Shown here piece after piece: positions 35,094 through 43,126 of a stretch of DNA of 64,000 bases. Every line of letters starts with the position of its first letter. Position 1 is the stretch's first letter. Made by a program: the position numbers and the translations under genes. The notes under the pieces were generated by a model that was not told the DNA's origin, made no database searches, and saw only the letters and a list, made by a program, of their open reading frames with translations. The stretch spans positions 1-64,000 of the forward strand of contig JAOPHQ010002561.1 in assembly GCA_030340625.1 (NCBI GenBank), read 5' to 3'. The DNA is from Merluccius polli. Lineage: Eukaryota > Chordata > Actinopteri > Gadiformes > Merlucciidae.

Positions 35094-35416
35094 TGTGGAG
35101 GGTTTATGTGGAGTGTGTGTTGTTGATGGCTGGTTTACAGCCTCACCTGGCCTGAGTCACACTGATTGGACTCTGGCTGGGTGGGGCTGCACACCTGTGG
35201 TGCATGAGCAATCATGGCACCCAGGATAAACCAGCCATCAACACACACACTCGAGGAGGAGCACCGTCATGACAAGAAGTACCATCAGCTTGGCGAATAA
35301 CATCTTGCCTGTAAAACTCCAATAAACACTTTGAATAACATCTACCCGTGTCCTGTGTCGGAGGGCCCCAAAGAAAAGCCACTTAGGTGGCGTGTGGTGA
35401 GAGCGACCCCGCCACA
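35094..35416 (+). repeat. 3' LTR (323 bp)
   Basis: Identical to the 5' LTR except T at 35291 for C at 34243. It is followed by the AGCTC duplication (35417-35421) and then hAT-A coding sequence. Confidence 0.93.
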
Positions 35417-35993
35417 AGCTCATCAGCTGTCGCTCTACTTGGGATGTACTTGCAAAACAGCCAATCCTCAAACACTGACTTTGATGTGACAAAGCGAACA
35501 TAAGCAATAAACAAGTCGTCATCATTGCTGTCAGTAGCCCTGTCCACTTGTAAGGCGAAACGTTTGTCTTTCAGTTTTGCAGTGAGTTGTTCTTCAAGGC
35601 CATTGGAAATGTCACATATACGTCTTGAAACTGTGTCATTGAACAGAGGGACAGCCTTCCATTTTGCAGTGTTTGTCTCATCCGGCATAGTTGACACCAT
35701 ATCTAAAGCTGCGAGGAGTATGAGCTCCTCTGCTATCGTGTGTGGTTTCTTGCAGTGGGCAATTCTGTATGCGACTTTGTATGATGCCATTAGTGCTTTG
35801 TTGTTCACTGATGCAGTTCCTGCTGATGGTATTCACCAAGTTTTCTCTGAAAGAACTTGAGTGGCTTATTGACGTGACTGGGGTGTAATGTCACTAAGTG
35901 TCTTCTTAATTTGTTGGGTCTCATACTGTCAGCTGCCACAGTTTTCAGACATAAAATACACACTGGTCTCTCCTCATCTCCCACCACATTCAC
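35417..35993 (-). pseudogene. hAT-A transposase, N-terminal part with BED finger (broken)
   Basis: Minus strand. The first piece (35993-35805) holds a BED-type zinc finger: CILC, then HLVTLH after a suitable spacing. The second piece (35808 down to the LTR) reads on through YRIAHCKKPHTIAEELILLA, RRICDISNGLEEQL and LQVDRATDSNDDDLFIAYVR, the conserved front half of ZBED/SCAND3-like hAT transposases. In related proteins the aspartate near DRATD (usually DEST/DEATD) is the first of the catalytic triad. The two pieces are separate frames, so there is at least one frameshift. Coding then stops at the LTR insertion. Confidence 0.85.
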
Positions 35994-36256
35994 TGTGAAC
36001 CCAAGAGCAAGATAGGCATCGTCATTTTTTCTTGACTTGGTTTTTGGTTGAATACCGGTCTTTTTTGTCTCAGAAGCATCACCTATTTTCTTTTCATCCC
36101 TGTCAAATATCTCTCCATTCTGTAAACCTATAGACTCTCTGTCTGAACACTTACTAACGTGAAAGGACGGTTTGTTTATTGTTTCGCCATGAAAAAGATT
36201 CTGACGTCAAAACATTGATTCCCATGGGGGCACGCCACAAAATTTGAGAAACAGTG

Positions 36257-36737
36257 GTCTAACCCATACCTGCTCCTTAATGACCTGTCTCTGTTTTCAC
36301 TGTCTAACCCATACCTGCTCCTTAATGACCTGTCTCTGTATTCACTGTCTAACCCCTACATGCTCCTTAATGACCTGTCTCTGTATTCACTGACTAACCC
36401 CTACCTGCTTCTTAATGATATGTCTCTGTATTCACTGTCTAACCCCTATCTGCTCCTTAATGACCCGTCTCTGTTTTCACTGTCTAACCCATACCTGCTC
36501 CTTAATGACCTGTCTCTGTATTCACTGTCTAACCCCTACATGCTCCTTAATGACCTGTCTCTGTATTCACTGACTAACCCCTACCTGCTTCTTAATGATA
36601 TGTCTCTGTATTCACTGTCTAACCCCTACATGCTTCTTAATGACATGTCTCTGTATTCACTGTCTAACCCCTACCTGCTCCTTAATGACCTGTCTCTGTA
36701 TTCACTGTCTAACCCCTACCTGCTCCTTAATGACCTG
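36257..36737 (+). repeat. 45-bp SINE-derived minisatellite (right block)
   Basis: About 10.7 units of the same 45-bp repeat as 32362-32723, starting with the 8-bp hAT-A duplication. Variant units (CTACATGCTCCTTAATGACC, CTACCTGCTTCTTAATGATA) recur in the same order at about 36350-36430 and 36530-36610. This shows a 180-bp (four-unit) higher-order duplication. The long open frame through it (36360-36806) is a repeat artefact. Confidence 0.92.
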
Positions 36738-37047
36738 TGTAGCAGTCAACTCTACCACACGCTAAGTAGCTTTTGCTGGGGCCCTCCGACACAGGACACA
36801 GTTTGAGGTTGCGTTGAATATGCATTTATCGGAGATGGCGAGCTGTTATTCGCCGAGCAGATGTTACATGCTGCCATGAGAGTGCCTCTCTCTCACTCTC
36901 TCATGTGTGTGTTGATAGCTGGTTTATCATGGGTGCCATGATTGCTCTGCACCACAGGTGTGCAGCCCCACCCAGCCCCAGAGTCTAATCAGTCTGACTC
37001 AGGCCAGGTGAGGCTGTAAACCAGCTATCAACCACACACACTCTACA
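36738..37047 (-). repeat. Diverged solo LTR of the same family, opposite orientation
   Basis: Reads as the reverse complement of the 323-bp LTR with TG...CA ends. It shares GGCCCTCCGACACAGGACAC, GTTATTCGCCGAGC, GGTGCCATGATTGCTC and CAGGCCAGGTGAGGCTGTAA. The 310-bp length and many substitutions show it is older than the LTR pair at 34046-35416. No target duplication is evident (ACCTG left, TCATG right), and it abuts hAT-B directly, so its flanks may have been rearranged. Confidence 0.85.
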
Positions 37048-37196
37048 TCATGGGTCGGGAACGTGGGGCTCGCAAGCCCCCCCTCAAATTCAAAATTCAA
37101 ATTCAAAATATCAAACAAAATCACAGATTTACCTCCATTTCCGTCAATGAGAAAACTTTCATTGTTAGGCTAACGTTGATGTGTGCGCTAATCAAA

Positions 37197-37805
37197 ATGT
37201 TAAAAAGGAAAAAGCCCGAAGAGAAAGTCCGCAACTTTCAGCCTGATTGGACAGATGAGTTTGTGTTCGTGGAAAGAGCTGGGAGTGCGATCTGTCTGTT
37301 ATGTAATGAGAAAATTGCGTCCATGAAACGATGTAATGTTAAACGCCACTTCGACACTCACCATGCACAATTTGCAGCAAAATATCCTATGGGAGATAGT
37401 CGACGTAAGGCCTGCCAAGAGCTTCTGAAAAAGGTACAGGTTGGCCAACAGCAACTCCGTGCTTGGGCCACCCAGGGAGATGGGACCTCTGCTAGCTTCG
37501 TGGGTGCATTGGCAATAGTTAAAAATGGAAAGCCATTTACAGATGGCGAGTTTGCCAAAAATCTAATGTTGGACGTGGCTAATGAACTGTTCGATGACTT
37601 TCCCAACAAAGACAATCTCATAAAAAGAACAGCAGCTAGAACAGTACATGACCGCACGATTTTGATGGCAAATCAGGTGGAGGAGACACAAATAAAGGAC
37701 ATAAATAAAAGTGAATATTTTTCACTAGCCCTGGACGAGTCGACAGATGTTTGCCATATAGCCTAGCTCAGCATAATGGCCAGGTATGCTGCTGGTGGCG
37801 CGTTA
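37197..37805 (+). pseudogene. hAT-B transposase, N-terminal piece
   Basis: Best start is the ATG at 37197 (MLKRKKPEEKVRNFQ); an upstream ATG at 37050 lies in the element terminus. A BED-type finger follows (CLLCNEKIASMKRCNVKRHF, then DTHH). Next come FAKNLMLDVANELFDDFPNK and YFSLALDESTDV, with the DEST segment carrying the first catalytic aspartate of hAT enzymes. A TAG at 37764-37766 interrupts the frame where relatives carry Gln (a C-to-T change is enough). The same frame then continues LSIMARYAAGGAL up to the GTTC-rich insert. The family resembles the domesticated GTF2IRD2 transposase tail of mammals. Confidence 0.85.
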
Positions 37806-38905
37806 GGCCAACTGACCTCGTTCGCCACTCTCGTTCGCGTCGTTCGTCTCGTTCGTCTCGTTCGCTGAGTCTCTCTGACACGCTGATTCGCGGCGCCGCT
37901 GATTCGCGAGTCGTTCGCTGACTGATTGACTCGAGGACTGAGACGTCACTCACGACTCGTCATCACGAGAGCCAGCCAATGTATGTTGTTTGTCTGTCTG
38001 TGAGTCTAGGACGCTTTCGAATGGTTGACACATTAACAATACCACTTTCACATTTGAATATTGCCTTTTACATTTAGCCTACATATCAGTGAAATGGTAA
38101 ATACATGCTGTCTTTGTATTTTCTGTGTCATGCCAGATTAATAATATATTTGAATGTCTCGTCAATCTGTCTCATTCTTTCATGCTTCCTTCTCACGCAC
38201 GCAACCCGGCCGGGACCCCCACCTTGGTGGATCTTGGTCTTGAGTGGGGGTGGCCAATGGCCATCTTCACAATAGTAAATAAAATATGCCCAGAATAAAC
38301 ACAACTGTACATCATTAACTTTAAAACTCATCATTGCTAAATCAAGTCTATTATCTTGCTGATATACATCCAACACACACACACACACACATCCCGCTGC
38401 GTTTGGTTTGTCTAACTTTACCTTGAATTGGGGGAACGGGGCATTTTGATCCTGACATGTCATTATGCATACATTAAATAAATCTGTTGAACTCAAATTA
38501 AATACATATGTTAACATAGGCCTATTCAACCAGACACAATGTTGTATTTGCTATTAACACATTTATTAACACCATCAAGCACCATTGCACGATTGTGAAT
38601 CGTGATTTCGTGATTAGTTAGTAAATGAGAAGAACGAGGGAGTCCGAGACCGACTCAGCTGCATTCGTGATTCGTTTGAATGTTGTGAACGAGGAGGAGC
38701 CGAGTCTGACCGACTCGGCTGGCATTCGCCGTTCGCGAATGACAGCCGAGTCGTTCGCGATTCGCGAATTGAGAACGAGGGAGGAGCTAAGTGAACGACT
38801 GAACGACTGAACGAGTCAGTGAATGATTCAGCGCTACCGGAAACACGAACGAACGAACGAACGAACGACTCTCTGTGGCGAACTGAACGACGCGAAGTGA
38901 TTCGC
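37805..38905. mobile_element. GTTC-rich non-autonomous insert in hAT-B
   Basis: Inserted between codons for GGAL and MKSITSTDGAP of the hAT-B transposase, with about 35-40 codons missing. Both flanks are packed with GTTC/GAAC words: TCGTTCGTCTCGTTCGCTGA on the left; CGAACGAACGAACGAACGAC, GAACGACTGAACGACTGAAC and GCCGAGTCGTTCGCGATTCG on the right. They form imperfect inverted subterminal repeats (GTTCGCCAC near 37821 versus GTGGCGAAC near 38875). The AT-rich centre has no coding capacity and holds a short CA array. I cannot assign a superfamily and see no target duplication. Confidence 0.6.
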
Positions 38906-40028
38906 GCAAACGACTCATGAAATCCATCACTAGTACTGATGGCGCCCCATGCATGGTTGGGAAAAATAAAGGATTTGTGACGCTTTTGTGTCAACAAGAG
39001 AAACGATGCATCCTTAACTTCCATTGCATTATTCACCAGGAGGCACTCTGTGCCCAACTGTGTGGCAAGCAGCTAAGTGAGGTGATGGGACTGGTGGTTA
39101 GTGTAGTAAACTTTATTGTGGCCCGAGCTCTTAATGATCGCCAGTTCAAAGCACTGCTGGCAGAGGTGGAAAGTCATTACCCAGGACTGATTTTGCACAG
39201 CAATGTGCGTTGGTTGTCAAGGAGCAAGGTGCTCAGCCGTTTTGCATCCTGTCTGAATGAAATCAGAACTTTTCTAGAAATGAAAGATGCTGAGCGTCCT
39301 GAGCTCTCTGACACAGTGGCTCCTGAAATTTCACTACCTTGTAGACATCAGTGAGCATCTCAACCAGCTCAATGTTAAAATGCAAGGCATTGGCAACACA
39401 GTCTTGTCGCTTCAGCAGGCTGTGTTTGCATTTGAAAGAAAACTGGAAGTCTTTATTAAGGATATTGAAACTGGCCGTCTCCTGCACTTCGAAAGACTCC
39501 GCAATTTCAGGGAGGCATGCTTAATGATCGACCCCGAGCAACGTTTTCATCTGCAACAGCTGGCTGGCTTCACCTCCGAACTTCTGGTGAGTTTCAAATC
39601 GCGCTTTGGAGAGTTTCGTGAGCGCACCGATCTTTTCAAATTCTTCACCCACCCACATGAGTGTGCAGTGGACGAGGCAGACTTAACCTGCATCCCTGGC
39701 ATTTCTATTGGCGATTTCGAAATGGAGGTTGCCGACCTGACCTCGTCTGACATGTGGGTGGGCAAGTTCAAATCACTGAACGATCAGCTGGAAGGAATCG
39801 CACGTCAGCGAGCACAGCTTGCGAGCGAATACAAGTGGACTGAAATGGGAAAGCTTCCATCCGAAGACGAACTGATTCTGAAAACTTGGAATGAACTGCC
39901 CGTTACATATCGCACAATGCAACAAGTTAGTATTGCTGTGTTAACCATGTTCGGTTCCACTTATGCATGCGAGAAATCCTTCTCACATATGAAAAATATA
40001 AAGACAAACCATCGCTCGCGTTTAACTG
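38905..40028 (+). pseudogene. hAT-B transposase, catalytic and C-terminal pieces
   Basis: The first frame (ATG at 38917, to about 39310) reads TDGAPCMVGKNKGFVTLLCQ, FHCIIHQEALCAQ and HSNVRWLSRSKVLSRF, the middle of the hAT catalytic domain. A frameshift near 39310 moves the reading to the next phase (LTQWLLKFHYLVDISEHLN). That phase continues to ELPVTYRTMQQVSIAVLTMF and CEKSFSHMKNIKTNHRSRLT, the hATC dimerisation region with its conserved CE-SFS-MK-I--NHRSRLT pattern. The frame is then cut by the CACTG element, which supplies a premature stop. Confidence 0.88.
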
Positions 40029-40415
40029 CACTGTAAACCCGAATGTCCAAAGTAATGAAATATATTAAGTAGTGCATACTCAAAGTTTTAGAAAAAGTTG
40101 TACTAACTTAATTATGTCAAGTTGGTGTAACTTCTTCTTACTTTTGAGTTATTTAAACTAATATTTTTTGATTAAATTGAACTGTTTTGTGTTTTGTGTA
40201 AGTACAACTTAAAAACAATATTTAAGTATAACTTAAGATGAATAAGTAATAACATATTCTTCCCTTTTGTGTAATTTTAACTGCTCATTTAATTGAACTG
40301 TTTTGTGTTTTGTTTAAGTAGCCTATAACTTTAAAACACTATTCTCTTTGTAAATGGGGTTGGGGCACATGGTCTGAGGTGAATTTCTCTGAGGCTAGTT
40401 TTACGAAGCACATAG

Positions 40416-41075
40416 ATATACACTCACCGGCCACTTTATTAGGTACACCTGTCCAACTGCTCGTTAACGCAAATTTCTAATCAGCCAATCACATGGCAGC
40501 AACTCAATGCATTTAGGCATGTAGACATGGTCAGGACGATCTGCTGCAGTTCAAACCGAGCATCAGAATGGGGAAGAAAGGTGATTTAAGTGACTTTGAA
40601 CGTGGCATGGTTGTTGGTCTGAGTATTTCAGAGACTGCTGATCTACTGGGATTTTCACGCACAACCATCTCTAGGGTTTACAGAGAATGGTCCGAAAAAG
40701 AGAAAATATCCAGTGAGCGGCAGTTCTGTGGGCGCAAATGCCTTGTTGATGCTAGAGGTCAGAGGAGAATGGCCAGACTGGTTCGAGCTGATAGAAAGGC
40801 AACTGTAACTCAAATAACCACTCGTTACAACAGAGGTATGCAGAAGAGCATCTGAACGCACAACACGTCGAACCTTGAGGCGGATGGGCTACAGCAGCAG
40901 AAGACCACACCGGGTGCCACTCCTGTCAGCTAAGAACAGGAAACTGAGGCTACAATTCGCACAGGCTCACCAAAATTGGACAATCGAAGATTGGAAAAAC
41001 GTTGCCTGGTCTGATGAGTCTCGATTTCTGCTGCGACATTCGGATAGTAGGGTCAGAAGGGAGCAGGCAAGAAAA
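40416..41075 (+). mobile_element. Truncated Tc1-like transposon
   Basis: The left end is TACACTCACCGGCCACTTTA, followed by TTAGGTACACCTGTCC, a terminus known from fish Tc1-like elements. It follows TA at about 40414-40417, as expected for Tc1/mariner. The right half is missing; sequence identity to the family fades near 41070, with no right terminal repeat. It sits inside the CACTG element. Confidence 0.8.
40568..41075 (+). pseudogene. Tc1-like transposase, N-terminal half
   Basis: The frame starts MGKKGDLSDFERGMVVG, followed by a helix-turn-helix (SISETADLLGFSRTTISRVY) and a second DNA-binding part. A 2-base deletion near 40853 brings an early stop; the reading continues in another phase with LRRMGYSSRRPHRVPLLS, NRKLRLQFAQAHQNW and VAWSDESRFLLRHSD. 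The SDES aspartate is the first catalytic residue of the DDE domain. The other two catalytic residues and the rest of the domain are gone. Confidence 0.88.
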
Positions 41076-41213
41076 TACTGTATTAAGTATTACAAGTATT
41101 AAGTTGATAAAGTAATAAACTGAGTTAAGTTAACATGAAAATGGTGTGGTTGTGAACTTATTTTTTAAAGTTCTGTGAACTTATTCCAGTTGATTGTAAA
41201 CTGGAAACTTGTA

Positions 41214-41695
41214 AGTCATATTGACTGAAGATAATTGAGTCGCCTTAACTGAAAATGTTTAGGCATATTAACTGAAGATAATGGAGTCGCCTTAACTGAA
41301 AATGTTTAGGCATATTAACTGAAGATAATGGAGTCGCCTTAACTGAAAATGTTTAGGCATATTAACTGAAGATAATTGAGTCGCCTTAACTGAAAATGTT
41401 TAGGCATATTAACTGAAGATAATTGAGTCGCCTTAACTGAAAATGTTTAGGCATATTAACTGAAGATAATGGAGTCGCCTTAACTGAAAATGTTTAGGCA
41501 TATTAACTGAAGATAATGGAGTCGCCTTAACTGAAAATGTTTAGGCATATTAACTGAAGATAATTGAGTCGCCTTAACTGAAAATGTTTAGGCATATTAA
41601 CTGAAGATAATTGAGTCGCCTTAACTGAAAATGTTTAGGCATATTAACTGAAGATAATTGAGTCGCCTTAACTGAAAATTGTAAGTCATTAACTG
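41214..41695 (+). repeat. 47-bp satellite with four-unit higher-order pattern
   Basis: Ten units of exactly 47 bp (GAGTCGCC anchors at 41237, 41284, 41331, 41378, 41425, 41472, 41519, 41566, 41613 and 41660). The unit contains GAGTCGCCTTAACTGAAAAT, GTTTAGGCATATTAACTG and AAGATAAT. One position alternates between ATTGAG and ATGGAG in the order T G G T T G G T T T, so a 188-bp four-unit block is itself repeated. The array lies wholly inside the CACTG element. Confidence 0.94.
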
Positions 41696-41819
41696 CAAAT
41701 ATTTGAGTTGAGCTAAATGAGCACTTTAATTTAACTGTTATCAAAAGATACAAGTGGCAAGTCATCTAACCTTTTAAGTTCAGGAAAATTTGGACTTTTA
41801 AGTTAGTCAACTTAAAACA

Positions 41820-41843
41820 ATTAAGGCAATCGATTGCCTTAAT
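41820..41843. repeat. 24-bp perfect palindrome
   Basis: ATTAAGGCAATC followed by its exact reverse complement GATTGCCTTAAT with no spacer, near the right end of the CACTG element. Confidence 0.92.
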
Positions 41844-41880
41844 CTTTTTGAGTTCTGGGAACTTATTCGGGTTTACAGTG

Positions 41881-41977
41881 TGACGAAAGCCTCAATGCTT
41901 GCATGAAACTTAACCTCACTAAATATGAGCCAGACTACAAGGCCATAAGCAAGTCTATGCAGCAAGTCTATGCACCT
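41881..41977 (+). pseudogene. hAT-B transposase, last C-terminal piece
   Basis: After excision of the CACTG element the frame continues DESLNACMKLNLTKYEPDYK and AISKSMQ, the usual C-terminal end of this hAT transposase family. The final residues run into a hairpin at 41974-42007. Confidence 0.85.
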
Positions 41978-42007
41978 CACACCTGGTGTTACCACCAGGT
42001 GTGAGGT
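41974..42007. repeat. 15-bp perfect inverted repeat, 4-nt loop
   Basis: ACCTCACACCTGGTG (41974-41988) and CACCAGGTGTGAGGT (41993-42007) around TTAC, at the left edge of the MITE that begins at 41989. Confidence 0.92.
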
Positions 42008-42256
42008 TGCCATTTTTTCAAATGTAGCCATTTGTGACATCACACAAATGGCGAGATTGTCCACCCACAGGTCTGATGTATAGGCCAATATCCCCCAGTC
42101 AGCCCCCCGGTGGACTGTACCAACTGGGCAGGTTGATCTATCCATCATACACCTCGATGGACACTCCCGCCTGTGAGGTCACAAGCGGATAGATTTTGAA
42201 ATGGCTTGTAATGACTAATCAACCTCACACCAGCTTGTGGTATAATGGGGCCCCTT
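41989..42256. mobile_element. GGGGCCCC-ended MITE, copy 1
   Basis: The right end reads CACACCAGCTTGTGGTATAA followed by TGGGGCCCCTTTA. The left end is TTACCACCAGGTGTGAGGTT, lacking the GGGGCCCC cap. The interior word CATTTGTGACATCAC is shared with copy 2 (50895-51146). No coding capacity. Its left end coincides with the end of hAT-B. Confidence 0.75.
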
Positions 42257-42541
42257 TAACCTTACTCACTGGGTTTGTGTAAGGTTGAAAGGTGGCTGAT
42301 GAAGGTGCTGGTTTTAGATCCACCAACTCCCCCTAATTCAAGCACATGGGCCACCCTCCGCTCAACACCTAACAAAGGCTCAGCCTCATTGTCTTGCCTT
42401 CAAACACCACAGATCGCTTAGAATGCTCTTTCCCCGATCAATGGGTTGCATCACAGAATGCTGAGTACCCATTGATTATGAGGTTGGTCAATCAATGCCA
42501 AGCCATCTCCCGTAGCCTTGAAGTTACACTCACCGAAACCA
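42257..42541. other. Non-coding stretch, nothing recognised
   Basis: No gene or element end seen. Confidence 0.55.
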
Positions 42542-42600
42542 GAGAAGAAGAAGAAGAAGAAGAAGAAGAAGAAGAAGAAGAAGAAGAAGAAGAAGAAGAA
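42542..42600. repeat. (GAA)n microsatellite
   Basis: About 19 GAA units; the Glu-rich plus-strand frame across it is a repeat translation. Confidence 0.92.
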
Positions 42601-42955
42601 TGGAGAAAAAAATTAGCAGCACCACACAAAAAAACTCTCAAGCACCACTCCATTAAGGGAGAGAAGAGAGGTAATGACCTCCTTAATGGTCAGAGCAGTA
42701 AGCCATTTCCCACTGTGCGCTAATGTGGCTGAAAGCATGCTTCTCCCGGACGTCGACGACAAGATCCCATTTGATAAAGAACAGAGGGGAGTGTGGCGGT
42801 GCATGTGTATGACAAAAGGGATAAATAGAGCACAGAACACCAGCATCAGGTGGGTTTGGCTGCCGACAGCACACTTGTGGATGTAAGCATAACAGTTGAG
42901 TGCCATCCGCATACAGATTAATATTCATGGAAAAGTGGCACAATAGTAACAAGGG
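42601..42955. other. Non-coding stretch, nothing recognised
   Basis: Complex DNA without a convincing frame. Confidence 0.55.
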
Positions 42956-42957
42956 CA

Positions 42958-43126
42958 GAAGTCTCAGGGTTAGGGTGTTCGACTCCCAGGCGAACACCCT
43001 AGGTTTTGGGTGCGAATCTCAAAGTCTACCTTTAGGCATCCCTGTGCAAGATGCCCAACCTCCCCTTCCTGCCCCTTTTATGGCATGTATCTGAAAATAA
43101 AGTCGCTTTGGATGAAAGCATCAGCT
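42958..43126 (+). repeat. tRNA-derived SINE, near full length
   Basis: Head (GTTAGGGTGTTCGACTCCCA), linker (AAAGTCTACCTTTAGGCATC), decayed body and tail (AAAGTCGCTTTGGATGAAAG). In the head, TAGGGTGTTCG (42971-42981) is followed nine bases later by its exact reverse complement (42991-43001). Most family members lack this, so it is a small snap-back change. Confidence 0.82.

Larger units (their letters stand above)
34046..35416 (+). mobile_element. Small non-autonomous LTR retrotransposon nested in hAT-A
   Basis: Two 323-bp LTRs with TG...CA ends flank 725 bp of internal DNA, and AGCTC duplications flank the whole. The LTRs differ at one position (C at 34243, T at 35291, a CpG change), implying a recent insertion. 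A primer-binding site directly follows the 5' LTR. The internal part has no gag, protease, RT or integrase motif: it is GC-rich, holds only Pro/Gly/Arg/Gln-rich frames and contains a G run (35018-35042). It therefore must be mobilised in trans (a TRIM/LARD-like design). It lies in antisense to the hAT-A transposase, interrupting the DEL|F codons. Confidence 0.93.
33133..36256 (-). mobile_element. hAT-A: hAT transposon inserted in the minisatellite
   Basis: Left end CAGTGGTTCTCAAAC (33133-33147) and right end ATTTGAGAAACAGTG (36242-36256) are imperfect inverted repeats. Both sides carry the 8-bp duplication GTCTAACC (33125-33132 and 36257-36264), the length typical of hAT elements. GTCTAACC is part of the 45-bp unit, so the element landed inside the array. 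On the minus strand it encodes a decayed BED-finger transposase. It is split by a 1371-bp LTR element (34046-35416). Removing that plus one 5-bp duplication leaves about 1.75 kb, so the element has also lost internal sequence. Confidence 0.9.
40029..41880. mobile_element. CACTG-ended non-autonomous DNA transposon inserted in hAT-B
   Basis: Perfect 16-bp terminal inverted repeats CACTGTAAACCCGAAT (40029-40044, complement at 41865-41880). The host codons on both sides join exactly: TTAACTG on the left and TGACGAAAG on the right restore the transposase frame when one TG is removed, so the target duplication is TG. CACTG termini and a very short duplication suggest the CACTA/EnSpm group, but the class is inferred. 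There is no transposase of its own. The interior is ACTTAA/TTAACT-rich and contains a Tc1-like fragment, a 47-bp satellite and a 24-bp palindrome (41820-41843). Confidence 0.9.
37050..41977 (+). mobile_element. hAT-B: GTF2IRD2/Charlie-like hAT element, multiply interrupted
   Basis: Starts near GGGTCGGGAACGTGGGGCTC, a terminus type known from Charlie-related hAT elements, and encodes a BED-finger hAT transposase in four pieces on the plus strand. It is interrupted by a GTTC-rich insert (about 37805-38905) and by a CACTG-ended element (40029-41880). The last coding piece lies at 41881-41977. The right terminus is not visible, as a GGGGCCCC-type MITE follows directly. The 5' end directly adjoins the solo LTR. 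Confidence 0.82.

Noticed and set aside
34628..35155. 175-codon frame in the LTR element as a gag gene
   Set aside because: It lacks capsid or zinc-knuckle motifs, is Pro/Gln/Gly-rich and runs into the 3' LTR.
37054..37075. AACGTGGGGCTC after the solo LTR as a primer-binding site
   Set aside because: The solo LTR is in minus orientation, so its primer site would lie on the other side. The words fit a Charlie-like hAT terminus.
32362..41695. Possibility that the regular 45-bp or 47-bp arrays are CRISPR
   Set aside because: Units are contiguous tandem repeats with no unique spacers, the DNA is clearly from a fish, and both arrays derive from mobile elements.
42543..42723. Glu-rich frame (EEEEE) as an acidic protein
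   Set aside because: It is the GAA microsatellite in one phase.
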